Assembly: GCA_009823505.1 (NCBI GenBank)
Contig: VZQC01005922.1
Span: 1,088,452 to 1,152,451, forward strand
Length of the DNA stretch: 64,000 nucleotides
DNA from: Rhizomys pruinosus
Taxonomy: Eukaryota; Chordata; Mammalia; Rodentia; Spalacidae
Direction: 5' to 3'
The notes beneath the pieces are model-generated. The model was not told the origin of the DNA and made no database searches. It was given only the letters and a program-made list of their open reading frames with translations. This document shows positions 34,101 through 40,096 of the stretch, piece by piece (the stretch's first letter is position 1; every line of letters starts with the position of its first letter). Made by a program: the position numbers and the translations under genes.

Positions 34101-36524
34101 AAAAAGAAGAAAGAAAAAGTCCAGTTCAGCAGCAGGTGCCTATAATCCCAGCATTGGGGAATCTGAGACAGGAAGATTCCTGGAGCTCACTGGCTAGCCA
34201 GCTTAGTCAAGCTGGTGAGTGAGACCTTGTCTTAAAAAAATAAGGCTGAGGCTGGCTGTGGTAGTGCACACCTTTCATCCCTGCACTTGGGAGGTAGAGG
34301 CAGGCAGATCTCTGTGAGAATGAGGACAGCCTGTGAGTTCTAGGCCAGTCAGGGTGCTACATAATGAGACCTTGTCTCAAACAAAGCTGGGGTGGGGGTG
34401 GGGAGCAATCTAGGGAAACACTCAATTCTGACCTATGGCCTCCATACACACACATGTCCATACATACTATCACACATACATACAGACACACAAAATAAAT
34501 TATTTTTAAAAGCATGTTAGCTGGGCATGGTGGCGCATGCCTTTAATCCCAGCATTCGGGAGGCAGAGGCAGGTGGATCTCTGTGAGTTTGAGGCCAGCC
34601 TGGTCTACATAGCAAGTTCCAGGCCAGCTGGGGCTATAGGGAGACACTGTCTAAAAAAGACAAAAAAAAAAAAAAAAGCGTGTGAAGACTACTATAAACA
34701 CCCTACAAAAATGGAAGAATACATGCACAAAACTAAAAATCTACTGAAAAAGAACAAATCAAACCAGGCCTTTGACAATAAAACCTATCAACATCAAGTC
34801 CTGGCTAAAGGATGAAGTAGAGGATAAGCTCCTTTCAGAACCCACTAAAGTTAGCGACATTTCCAAAGAAAAGCAAGGACACACAACTCCAGACCCTTAA
34901 GAAAGCTCTCCAGGGCTGGAGAGATGGCTCAGCGGTTAAGAGCACCGACTGCTCTTGCAGAGGACCCGGGTTTAATTCCCAGCACCCACATGGCGGCTAA
35001 GAACCATCTTTGACTCCAGTTCCAGGGGAATCCGACGCCCTCTTCTGACCTCCTCGGCATTGCATGACACGGGTGCACCAACCTACATGCAGACAGTACA
35101 CTCATACACATAGAAAATAAATAAATAAACAAACTTAAAAAAGAAATCTCTCGGGACCCCTAGAGACCCACTCCTACAGGTCCATGCACTACAAGCCCGC
35201 TTTGCATACTACAACTAACATAGCTAATGAAGTGTCAAGAGAGCTGTGTTAACAATTTCTCCTAGAGAGACCTAGATGTGATGGTTCCTATTGCCAGCTA
35301 AACACCACTACACAGTAACCCAAGCAGACAGTGGTAAGGGAATTGAGGGCATCACAAAAGGTGCCCAGAAAATGTGAACCTAAGTGAACAATAACTCTGG
35401 GCTAAGCATGGTTTTAGGTGCTTTACTTATACCACATTACCTAATCTTCACACATAAAAACCCAAGGACGTTCTTTGAGGGGAGTAGCCATGTCTACTTT
35501 GTTAACCACAGCAATCAGCATGGCACCTGACATATTAGTAGTAACTATGCCATGGATAAGCTTTATGAAAGAGGTTATTACCATCCCCAGTCTCCCAACC
35601 ACACATCACACACGTACACACACATATACAAACACGGTACTAAGGAAACACATTTTAATTAAAGAGAAAAAGAACTTTAAGCTAAGTTTACCAAAAGCAA
35701 GCCAAATGGAAAGGTTACATCAGTTCCAATTCTGTAATGTTAACTAGCTGTTTAAATTGTCTTCAAGCAGGTGGGAGGGGGTGGCTAACCCATGCCTGTA
35801 AGTACTAGCATTTGGGATCCCCTAAGACTCTATCATAAAAAAAAAGAAAAAGCACAAAAATTAAATTAAAACGCCTGCCATCGTACAAGGCATTTCTAGG
35901 AAGGAAGGGACTTCATACTAAAATTGGCTGGCAAATGCGCAGACGTAAAGTATAAATACCTCAGACACATGTTATCTTCTCAGAACAAACAAAATACGCA
36001 CTTTCTCTAATCTGGCAACAAATACAAAATAGGATAGAGATTTCAGTCAAGGAACAAGAAGAATGCATGTCCATTAACTTAATTGGCGATGTACGCAGAT
36101 CTGGCAGGTCACACACTACAAGTTATCCAAGATATCCTAGCATTGAGAGAAAACGCCAACCAAGATGCATTAGCTGATTTCATTTTAGGGAAAACGGAAA
36201 CCTATACAATGACCGAGTCGTTCTCCAGAGTCCTGCAGAATGCTGGTTCTCAACCTACTCGGGGTCAGGCTTAGTCTACATTCTAGTGGGGGCACTTCCT
36301 CCTCCTGCACTTCACCGGGGCTCAAGATTGCTGGAGATCCCGCTGCCAGCCGCCAGCCACTAGACCCTTGGGGACAACTGGAGGCACTGAACGGGAAACT
36401 GAGTCTGGGGAGAGGAAGAAGCCCAAGGTGCGCGGACCCTCTCCCAGCGCCCGAGGCCTCCCCCACCCAGGGTACCTGACAGCCCCCGCAGGGCTGCGGT
36501 GTACGCCTCCCCCAGGCTGCCCAT
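408..36524 (-). CDS. UGGT1: UGGT1, 5' part of gene (coding exons 1-8; continues past the left edge)
   Basis: UGGT1 is a soluble ER-lumen enzyme that recognises incompletely folded glycoproteins and adds one glucose from UDP-glucose to their Man9 N-glycans, returning them to the calnexin/calreticulin cycle. Eight exons joined on the minus strand (36524-36476, 32456-32321, 30216-30134, 28916-28786, 21053-20941, 18825-18651, 2198-2102, 486-408) give 863 coding bases without a stop. The product matches, from memory, mammalian UGGT1 N-termini: signal peptide, then segments such as [24 protein letters not shown] and GDHRYPSS. The full protein is about 1,550 residues, so this is roughly the first fifth: the first thioredoxin-like region and the start of the next part of the folding sensor. 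The glucosyltransferase domain and ER-retention tail are outside. UGGT2 is the alternative, but residue-level agreement with UGGT1 is much closer. Intron 6 contains the apparent assembly duplication. Confidence 0.96.
607..727 (+). mobile_element. B1 SINE
   Basis: Begins ctgggcatggtggcacatac and ends gaccttgtctcaaaaata. Intron 7 of UGGT1. Confidence 0.88.
1008..1376 (+). mobile_element. Old B1-like SINE (1008-1122) followed by B2 SINE (1123-1376)
   Basis: The first part is a diverged B1/Alu-like unit with a poly-A end. The B2 starts at ggggctggagagatggct and ends in (AAATA)n repeats. Confidence 0.85.
1379..1462 (+). mobile_element. ID-like SINE
   Basis: tRNA-derived head with tcagtggtagagcacttgca and a degenerate gttcaatacc B-box, then A-rich. 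Typical of rodent ID elements. Confidence 0.7.
2102..2198 (-). CDS. UGGT1: UGGT1 coding exon 7 (intact copy)
   Basis: Acceptor tatttgcag, donor gtgaat. It encodes [20 protein letters not shown] then [12 protein letters not shown] plus one base (residues 230-261). Phase matches exon 6 before and exon 8 after. A second, damaged copy of this exon is at 9252-9347. Confidence 0.95.
2504..2680 (+). mobile_element. B1 SINE with (TA)n tail
   Basis: Starts gctgggcatggtggcccacg, ends gaccctgtctcaaaaagaca, followed by (TA)n at 2648-2680. The damaged duplicate is at about 9635-9808. Confidence 0.9.
3340..3720 (-). mobile_element. Two minus-strand B1 SINEs, old (3340-3476) and younger (3571-3720)
   Basis: Both read gagacaggg... 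then ...ggattaaag on the plus strand, the reverse of B1. The second retains a T-run at 3572-3586 and is much closer to consensus. Confidence 0.88.
4196..4259. repeat. (CT)n(CA)n microsatellite
   Basis: A CT run followed directly by a CA run, at the left edge of a B2-like SINE (4272-4497). A shorter, error-containing version is at 11297-11356. Confidence 0.95.
4272..4497 (+). mobile_element. B2-like SINE
   Basis: Diverged B2 head (ggatggcttagtggttaaga) to the acataaaaaaaaataataata tail. Confidence 0.85.
4549..4846. repeat. 41-bp minisatellite, 7 units (copy 1)
   Basis: Unit starts ctactactgtggaacctggt and ends ccagatctgtgatcacag. There are seven full units (unit 3 is 40 bp) and a 12-base partial. 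Each unit contains the palindrome tgtgatcaca and an AGATCT. The array runs directly into a degraded SINE (4847-4940), so it probably expanded from SINE sequence. Confidence 0.95.
4847..5018 (+). mobile_element. SINE fragments: B1/B4-like 3' half then ID-like
   Basis: ctgaggcaggaagactgcaa through gacccttaaaaatta is the 3' half of a B1-type unit. The 4955-5018 stretch has an ID-like tgttgtagagtgcttgagc core. Confidence 0.65.
5095..5440 (-). mobile_element. B2 SINE (5095-5300) and old B1-like (5307-5440), minus strand
   Basis: Reverse B2 from ttttatgtgtatgactgtat to cacctctccagagccc. The neighbouring unit starts with a T-run and has ccttgaactcactagaatcc, typical of reverse B1. Confidence 0.85.
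5460..5700 (+). mobile_element. B2 SINE
   Basis: Full-length: gggggctggagagatggcct to tacacatacagaaataaataa. Confidence 0.93.
5795..6125 (+). mobile_element. B4-like SINE
   Basis: A long diverged SINE with B2-like left part (gactgggaaggtggctttag), internal agaactcagatgggta and a B1-like right half. Confidence 0.65.
6163..6296 (+). mobile_element. B1 SINE
   Basis: cccaggcacggtggcacacg to aataagaccctgtct, directly abutting a B2 at 6297. Confidence 0.87.
6297..6755 (+). mobile_element. B2 SINE split by a nested B1 with (CA)n tail
   Basis: The B2 head (6297-6336) resumes at about 6558. Between lie a B1 (6337-6475), (CA)n (6478-6521) and an A-run. The motif aacactg flanks the insertion on both sides, consistent with a target-site duplication. 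Confidence 0.87.
6780..6980 (+). mobile_element. B2 SINE with internal deletion
   Basis: ggggatagagagatggctca to catacacataaaaaat. Part of the middle (gttcgatccccagcac) is missing. Confidence 0.87.
7034..7350 (+). mobile_element. B1 SINE, (TCAA)n microsatellite and 3' part of a B2
   Basis: B1 7034-7170, (TCAA)n 7174-7211, then B2 lacking its head (7212-7350). The B2 3' portion joins directly to the microsatellite, so the left part was lost or replaced. Confidence 0.87.
7395..8753 (+). mobile_element. L1 LINE, ORF2 endonuclease part (copy 1; internal deletion at 8410)
   Basis: The plus strand encodes ORF2 endonuclease signatures: TLNINGLNS near 7487, LQETHL near 7570, [10 protein letters not shown] near 7787, [14 protein letters not shown] near 7883 and [11 protein letters not shown] near 8056. 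A B1 (8264-8410) interrupts it. Directly after that B1 the sequence jumps to a position corresponding to 17353 in copy 2, so reverse-transcriptase sequence is missing here. The element is antisense to UGGT1, inside intron 6, and lacks its 5' end and ORF1. Confidence 0.9.
8264..8410 (+). mobile_element. B1 SINE inside L1
   Basis: gctgggcgtggtggcgcacg to gtctcgaaaagaccaaaa. Copy 2 has the same B1 at 15476-15640. In copy 1 its end is the point where 1.7 kb is missing. Confidence 0.92.
8757..8757. other. Single ambiguous base (N) at the duplication junction
   Basis: The only N noticed in the window. It separates the G-run end of copy 1 from the start of copy 2, which is where a gap-filling step would join. 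Confidence 0.97.
9252..9347 (-). pseudogene. UGGT1: Second copy of UGGT1 exon 7, frameshifted (probable assembly artefact)
   Basis: This 96-base copy matches exon 7 at 2102-2198 but has lost one base inside the coding part (catcgccattcc here, catcgccaattcc in the intact copy). It has also lost one base at the splice donor, so gtgaaag|gtgaat becomes gtgaaagtgaat. It lies in the second copy of the 1594-8753 block. Used as an exon it would break the reading frame. I interpret it as a sequencing and assembly error, not a real pseudo-exon. Confidence 0.9.
11656..12074. repeat. 41-bp minisatellite, 10 units (copy 2)
   Basis: Same array as 4549-4846 but with ten units. The diagnostic variant units (first, second, the catag units and the ctattactg unit) occur in the same order. 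The additional units are near-consensus ones in the first half. Confidence 0.95.
14600..18475 (+). mobile_element. L1 LINE, ORF2 fragment (copy 2 plus unique 3' continuation)
   Basis: Endonuclease part 14640-15440, B1 insertion 15476-15640, L1 15641-15869, B2 insertion 15870-16113, then L1 with the reverse-transcriptase motif tttttgctgatgat (F-A-D-D) near 17176. From 17697 the sequence is clean and gives an open ORF2 segment (17668-18303) with [15 protein letters not shown] and [13 protein letters not shown]. It ends near 18475 in a G-rich stretch with no 3' UTR or poly-A tail, so it is truncated at both ends. Frameshifts before 17690 are probably sequencing errors. Confidence 0.9.
15870..16113 (+). 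mobile_element. B2 SINE inside L1 (copy 2 only)
   Basis: B2 head (ggggctgaagagatggccta) through the catacacata end and A-rich tail, with L1 sequence on both sides. It is absent from copy 1 because of the 1.7-kb loss there. Confidence 0.88.
18651..18825 (-). CDS. UGGT1: UGGT1 coding exon 6
   Basis: Acceptor atttccag, donor gtaagt. It completes Arg171 and encodes residues to 229: [20 protein letters not shown], then [15 protein letters not shown] and further to NYVFRHYIS. This is the C-terminal half of the first thioredoxin-like region. It ends in phase 0 and joins directly to NPRKEP of exon 7. Confidence 0.96.
19468..19810 (+). mobile_element. Old LTR-like repeat, MaLR type
   Basis: Starts tatggtagtttgaaggaaga and ends agtaactgctaca. 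It aligns with the better preserved solo LTR at 43029-43365 (shared gtatttgaac, tttatcgcag/tttatcatag). The flanks cctac and cctta resemble a decayed 5-bp target duplication. Confidence 0.65.
19876..20035 (+). mobile_element. B1 SINE
   Basis: gccaggcatggtggcacacg to gaccctgtctcaaaaagaca and an A-run. UGGT1 intron 5. Confidence 0.92.
20220..20446 (-). mobile_element. B2 SINE
   Basis: T-run, tatgtgtatgaatgtactgt, to gccatctctccagccccc. Same strand as UGGT1, intron 5. Confidence 0.92.
20747..20862 (+). mobile_element. Old B1-like SINE
   Basis: agctgggcatctctgctctt with gagaccagcctgggctatct and a poly-A-like end. Diverged. Confidence 0.65.
20941..21053 (-). CDS. UGGT1: UGGT1 coding exon 5
   Basis: Acceptor ctgacag, donor gtaggt. 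It encodes [10 protein letters not shown], then [13 protein letters not shown], then [14 protein letters not shown] (residues 134-170, with Arg171 split). Two cysteines (about 144 and 156) frame the [10 protein letters not shown] segment, as in UGGT1 from other mammals. Confidence 0.95.
21121..21935. mobile_element. SINE cluster: B1 (-), B2 (-), B1 (+), B1 (+)
   Basis: B1 minus 21121-21281, B2 minus 21303-21544, B1 plus 21545-21685, B1 plus 21784-21935. All are within UGGT1 intron 4. The opposite-facing B1 units could pair in the pre-mRNA. Confidence 0.9.
22130..22345 (+). mobile_element. Diverged B2-like SINE
   Basis: gactgcctgctcttgcagaa, ggtttggttcccagcatcca and a cagacaatacacatacacag end. 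Confidence 0.75.
22572..22736 (-). mobile_element. B1 SINE
   Basis: T-run, tttttgagacagggtctccc to ggattaaaggcgtgtacca. Confidence 0.92.
23028..23286 (-). mobile_element. B2 SINE
   Basis: Full-length reverse B2, from T/A-rich tail to ggccatctctccagcccc. Confidence 0.93.
23388..24130 (+). mobile_element. Diverged B4/B2-like SINEs
   Basis: 23388-23550 resembles the tRNA-like part of an old B4/B3 (gcctgaccacctgagttcaa). 23951-24130 is a B2-like unit starting ggggctggagagatggctca. Confidence 0.7.
24530..25100 (+). mobile_element. Old SINE cluster: B2-like, ID-like, B1-like
   Basis: B2-like 24530-24720; ID-like 24810-24885 (tagctcagagatagagcact); B1-like 25000-25100. All diverged, UGGT1 intron 4. 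Confidence 0.65.
25820..26100 (+). repeat. B2/B3-like SINE followed by a purine-rich tract
   Basis: 25820-25975 has ggccagtgagacagttcagc and a SINE-like 3' part. 25990-26095 is almost all purine (GGAA/GAGG motifs). Confidence 0.7.
26318..26425 (+). mobile_element. Old B1-like SINE
   Basis: tatggtggcacacacctgta, cccagcacctggggaggctg. Diverged. Confidence 0.7.
26729..26882 (-). mobile_element. B1 SINE
   Basis: gtctttttgagacagggtct to ggtgtaggccaccactccgg, preceded by a T/G homopolymer mix. Confidence 0.9.
27246..28633. mobile_element. Dense SINE cluster with purine repeat: B1, B2, B1, B1, (GA)n, B1 (-), B2 (-)
   Basis: Plus: B1 27246-27345, B2 27404-27612, B1 27617-27790, B1 27862-28000 with GATA/GAGA repeats 28000-28118. 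Minus: B1 28295-28444 and B2 28445-28633. The cluster forms a large inverted arrangement in UGGT1 intron 4, close upstream (left) of exon 4. Confidence 0.88.
28786..28916 (-). CDS. UGGT1: UGGT1 coding exon 4
   Basis: Acceptor ttgacag, donor gtaagt. It encodes residues 90-133, including [20 protein letters not shown] and [14 protein letters not shown], part of the helical segment of the first thioredoxin-like region. The upstream phase-1 base from exon 3 is completed correctly and the exon ends in phase 0. Confidence 0.96.
29165..29412 (-). mobile_element. Young B2 SINE with perfect 16-bp target-site duplication
   Basis: Reverse B2 flanked by acccctacccactttc at 29149-29164 and again at 29413-29428. 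Sits in UGGT1 intron 3, in gene sense. Confidence 0.95.
29690..29985 (+). mobile_element. B2-like and ID-like SINEs
   Basis: B2-like 29690-29880 (aggctggagagatgtttcag); ID-like 29905-29985 (ggtggcagagcatatgcttc). Confidence 0.7.
30134..30216 (-). CDS. UGGT1: UGGT1 coding exon 3
   Basis: Acceptor tctcccag, donor gtaaac. It encodes [20 protein letters not shown] and then NIGSSDHH, codons 62-89 plus one base. This is the start of the first thioredoxin-like region; it aligns without gaps to the UGGT1 family as I recall it. Confidence 0.95.
30966..31735 (-). mobile_element. Row of old B1/ID-like SINEs, minus strand
   Basis: B1 30966-31102; B1-like 31170-31290; ID-like 31290-31385; B1-like 31390-31510 and 31520-31650; ID-like 31655-31735. 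The units alternate, which suggests repeated B1-ID composite elements. Confidence 0.6.
32321..32456 (-). CDS. UGGT1: UGGT1 coding exon 2 (signal peptide core and mature N-terminus)
   Basis: Acceptor ctttgtag at 32457 side and donor gtagga at 32320. The exon completes Gly17 and encodes LCYNMG followed by the hydrophobic stretch [16 protein letters not shown] (about residues 24-39), a typical signal peptide. The mature start [14 protein letters not shown] is a UGGT1 hallmark; cleavage is inferred after Ala39. An in-frame Met22 just before the hydrophobic core could serve as an alternative start and would still give a signal peptide. Confidence 0.95.
32457..33534. other. UGGT1 intron 1, unique part
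   Basis: No recent SINE, exon or conserved motif that I can recognise. Ordinary AT-rich intron sequence. Confidence 0.6.
33535..35140 (+). mobile_element. SINE-rich intron 1 segment: B1-like, B1, B2
   Basis: Old B1-like 33535-33660 and 34115-34235; B1-like 34246-34385; B1 34515-34678; full-length B2 34914-35140. All plus strand, antisense to UGGT1. Confidence 0.78.
35141..36475. other. UGGT1 5' part of intron 1, unique
   Basis: No clear repeats. GC content rises toward exon 1. A 63-codon open frame at 36083-36274 (plus) has no recognisable protein similarity and I treat it as chance. Confidence 0.6.
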
Positions 36525-36830
36525 GTCCGGGCCGCGCTCAGTCCACGACAGCGCCCGCGACGACACCGGGGAGAGGCGGGACCGCGGCGGCCGACGCTGC
36601 GCCAGTGAGAAGCCGACACGCGCCTTTCCCGCCGTTCTTCTCACAAGCCGGCTTAGCAAAGCGACAGCCTAGTTGCCAGCTGCCCCTGGACTTCCGCTTC
36701 CTGGAGGCTAAGGCCGGATGACTTCCGGCTACCGAGTCCCGGCTGGGGTACTCTAGAGCGTCGCGCGGCCTGCATCTTCCCCGCGGAGGCCCCGCCCCTT
36801 TCTTTTTACCATCTGCTCCCGATGTCCTCA
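36400..36830 (-). promoter_or_regulatory. UGGT1: UGGT1 CpG-rich, TATA-less promoter
   Basis: CpG and GC content rise sharply here against an AT-rich, SINE-rich background. Upstream of the ATG are ETS-type cores (ACTTCCGG 36721-36728; cttccg 36691-36696; cttcct 36698-36703), an E2F-like TTTCCCGC (36625-36632) and a GC box in GGCCCCGCCCC (36788-36798). No TATA box is evident. Human UGGT1 is known as ER-stress inducible, but I see no full CCAAT-N9-CCACG element here. Transcription start positions are not determinable by eye; about 36600-36720 is plausible. Confidence 0.75.
36476..36524 (-). CDS. UGGT1: UGGT1 coding exon 1 (start codon to first donor)
   Basis: The first ATG in the open frame is at 36524-36522, with G at -3 and G at +4 (strong Kozak context). 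The exon encodes [16 protein letters not shown] plus one base of a glycine codon and ends at ctgtcag|gtaccc. The frame stays open upstream to at least 36659 but has no earlier ATG. Human UGGT1 starts with a similarly short Gly/Ala-rich lead before its hydrophobic core, which supports this start. The exon lies in the CpG-rich promoter region. Confidence 0.9.
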
Positions 36831-37328
36831 GGTCTTAGAGCAGGTAGCTGAGGGCAAGGCTTCAGAGAAAGGTATTTATTTATAATTTATTTATTTATTT
36901 TTCTATTTTTTTCTTATCAACCTCAAGTTAGATAGTTGTACACTGTGAAGATTCTTTGCTACTATACAAAGTATTACATGTAGTTCCTCTAAGCAAATAG
37001 GAAGTAGGAAGGAGACGAAGGAAAACCGACCTCTAGGGAGCCTAGCAGATTTCTTAGAGAAGAAACCTGAGCGGGAACCCACTCTCCTCTCCACGGCTGG
37101 AGCTGGAGGAGAGCGCTATTTCCCCCCACAGACTCGGAGCTTTTATTTTTTTCTCCCTTGGGGAGGGGGAGGGAAGTAGGGGTAAGAATTGGGTCATCTC
37201 TTGCAGGTGCAGGGTGGGTTTTCCCATTAGGGGGAGGGTAACCCATGCAGGACTGAGGTCCTGGGAGTGCCCTGTGATTGAGAGTGAGTCATTTCAGAGG
37301 GGCAGGTGGGCCAGGGAAGAGGGGGCGG

Positions 37329-37330
<2 letters not shown>

Positions 37331-37415
<85 letters not shown>
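37331..37415. repeat. (GT)n(GA)n microsatellite upstream of UGGT1
   Basis: GT repeats 37331-37368 followed by GA repeats 37370-37415, about 0.8 kb upstream of the UGGT1 start codon. Confidence 0.95.
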
Positions 37416-37421
<6 letters not shown>

Positions 37422-37880
37422 CTAGCCTTCCAGGGAAAGCTGCCAGGAAGGGACAATTAATCATAACCATATGAGGAACATCCAGGATCTAAGATTTCTC
37501 CATGTCCTTCAATTAAAAAAAGTACTTAGTCTCTTCTGTTAGACTGTGCAATAAAAGACAAAATGTCCTAATGCTTCTGATATCTTGGACTCAATCCTAA
37601 ACCCTAGAATTTGGTAGCTGTATTCCAAGGGGCTGGTAGGAGTATTGTTTCAAATAATTAGCATGTCTCATACAAGCAGTGACAGATTAGTCTACAGGGA
37701 TTACTTTGTCATTTGAATTTTTTTTCTTCAAATAACCACTATAAATTTGTTTCAGAATATATGATGCTACTTAATGCAGAGACTTAAAATAAGTGATTGT
37801 TGACTGCTCACCCCTGAATGAGACATCTGTACTACTGCCTCCAAGCCCCAGGGGTCATCAGGTCAGGAGGCAGTAAAAAG
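37416..37880. other. Unique upstream DNA
   Basis: No gene or clear repeat seen. Confidence 0.5.
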
Positions 37881-37977
37881 AATGTTAAGAGGCAAGATAG
37901 ATCAGAGGGTAAAGGTGTTGCTGCCAAGCCCAACAACTTGAGTTTGATCTCCCCCAAATCCATAGAATGCTGGGTAG

Positions 37978-38226
37978 GGGCTAGAAAGATGACTTAGCGG
38001 ACAAAGCACCTGCCCCCCAAGTGTGAGGTTTGGAGTTCACATCACCAGAACTCACAGTGTATAGGTGCCTATAACCCCAGCACTCAGGCAGTGGAGACAG
38101 GATTCCTCTGGCAAGGTGCGTCCACAGACTAGCCAGAATTTGGTGAGTTCCAGGTTCTAAGAAATCCTGCCTCAAAAAATAGTGAGGGAAGAAGATACCT
38201 ACTATCAACTCCCAACACACACATAC

Positions 38227-38272
<46 letters not shown>
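37978..38272 (+). mobile_element. B4-like SINE with (CA)n end
   Basis: ggggctagaaagatgactta start, B1-like right half (ataaccccagcactcaggca), then (CA)n 38214-38272. Confidence 0.75.
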
Positions 38273-38654
38273 CAAGGGTTTGCTGGCCATCCAAGCCTAA
38301 CTGAACCAAGAGTTCCAAGCTAGTGAGAGGTACTCCCTCCAAAAAAAAATAAGATACATGGTGTCCTGAGGAATGACATATTTGTACATATTTGCACATT
38401 GATCAAATTGCACATAGACATAGGCCCAAAGGAAGAAAGAAAGTTGATATGCTTGGAGTGGCACTTTGTTCTCTGAACTCAGCTTTTGGTTTTATTAGCT
38501 GTTTCTTGTAAGGCCAGGAAAAACATCTGAGACTCATAGATAGAACAACAGAGACCAGAAGTCAAAGGCTCAGAGCACTTAAGATGGGTTTGTGGCATAA
38601 CCCAGGTTTCTAGATCAATGCTGTTCAAAAGAAATAAAGTGTAGGCTTAGTTAG

Positions 38655-39080
38655 CACCAAGATGGCTCAGCAAATAAAAGTACCTACCATCAAGCCTGCA
38701 GACCTGAATTTGATCCCTGAGATCTACATGGTAGGAGAGAACCAATTCTTTTTTAAATTTTTTTATTTATTTTTCTCTGTGTATGAATGTACTGTCTGCA
38801 TGCAGGTCTGTGCACCCATGTCATGCAATGCCGCGGTGGTCAGAAGAGGGAGTTGGATTCCCCTGGAGCTAGAGTTCTGGAACTGGAGTTACAGACAGTT
38901 CTGAGCCTCCAGGTGGGTGCTGGGGATCGAACCTGGGTCCTCTGCAACAGCAGTCAGTGCTCTTAACCACTAGGCTATTTCTCCAGCCCCAAGATGAACC
39001 AATTCTTGCAAGTTGCCCTCTGACCTTTATACGCATGCTGTGACACCCATACACTTACTTATAAACAAATAAATGTAATT
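38655..39080 (+). mobile_element. Old B2/B3-like SINE interrupted by a younger B2 (-)
   Basis: The old plus-strand SINE (38655-38750, 38996-39080) is interrupted by a reverse B2 at 38751-38995. The 12-bp duplication gaaccaattctt is perfect at 38739-38750 and 38996-39007. Confidence 0.92.
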
Positions 39081-39900
39081 ATTTAAAGTGTGGATCACAT
39101 GTGCAATTTTATTTTTCCCTTGTTAGCAGTAGTGGTATTTGGTGCTAGGGATTAAACCTATAGCTCCATGCATGCAAAGTATGTGCCCGCTGGACAGCTG
39201 CTTTTTGGCTGTCAGGCAAGTCTCCAACTCATGCTTCTTTTAGTATGTTCCTTCCTTTCCAGAGTCCCAAACTGTGGAGCATCCCAAGCTTAGATTAGAA
39301 TGTCCAGAACCAGGGGCCCCCATCAACATTTGTTACATTGTAGGTGGACCATACTGCAAATGTCATTATTGATACAAAGCTGTCCAATAAACTGCCCCAC
39401 CTGTGAGATGGACACACAGGCTACACTGGTCTAAGTCACACTGGGCCATGAGCTCCACTTTTACCATCTCTTCCCCTATATAAGAATCCCCATTTCCTCA
39501 GTCTATCACACTATTATAAAGTAAGATGGAGCCCGGATGGGCTAGTACGCAGCCCAGCTCTGATAGCTCAGAGATCAGTCTTGTGCTCAGAAGCCCCTGA
39601 GGATGCCGTTCAGTATGCTCCAGGCACAGAACACACTCTTCTGGACACCATTGTCAGCATTCTCTGAACTGATAGAATGATTACATGTTAGAGGAGGATT
39701 TATTAGATTGGCTTACATGTGTTAAGAAATGCAATCTTTTCTATCAAAAACATTTTGAAACTATATGCCAACACACACACACACACACACACACAGGTCA
39801 AGGCCGAAAGGCAGATTTTGCATGTTTGTGATGTGCATGTGCATATGTGTACACATACATGTGGAGGCCAGAGGTCAACCTTAGATATAATTTTTTAAAG
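39081..39900. other. Unique intergenic DNA with a short (CA)n at 39772-39795
   Basis: No gene recognised. Degraded ID-like sequence may lie near 39120-39200. Confidence 0.5.
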
Positions 39901-39940
39901 ATTTTAAAATGTGTGTTTTTGATTGTGTGTATATATATAT

Positions 39941-40096
39941 CTGTGTGGCCATGAGTTCAGGTGCCCGTGCGTGTATATGTATCTGTGTGACCGTGAGTTC
40001 AGGTGCCCGTGCATGTATATGTATCTGTGTGACCGTGAGTTCAGGTGCCCGTGCGTGTATATGTATCTGTGTGACCGTGAGTTCAGGTGCCCGTGG
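39941..40096. repeat. 42-bp minisatellite, about 3.7 units, inside an old SINE
   Basis: Units start ctgtgtgaccgtgagttcag and end gcgtgtatatgtat, at 39941, 39983, 40025 and 40067. Right flank (tggaggctagaagagagcat) is the continuation of a reverse B2-like SINE, so the unit is an internal expansion of SINE sequence. Confidence 0.93.

Noticed and set aside
36236..36270. Possible hAT-type terminal sequence (ggttctcaacc)
   Set aside because: Only a short match with no opposite terminus or target duplication.
36083..36274. 63-codon open frame on the plus strand
   Set aside because: No recognisable similarity, lies in UGGT1 intron 1, and its length is expected by chance in this much DNA.
408..36524. 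UGGT2 instead of UGGT1
   Set aside because: Segments such as [24 protein letters not shown] and NYVFRHYI agree with UGGT1 as I remember it; UGGT2 is more diverged.
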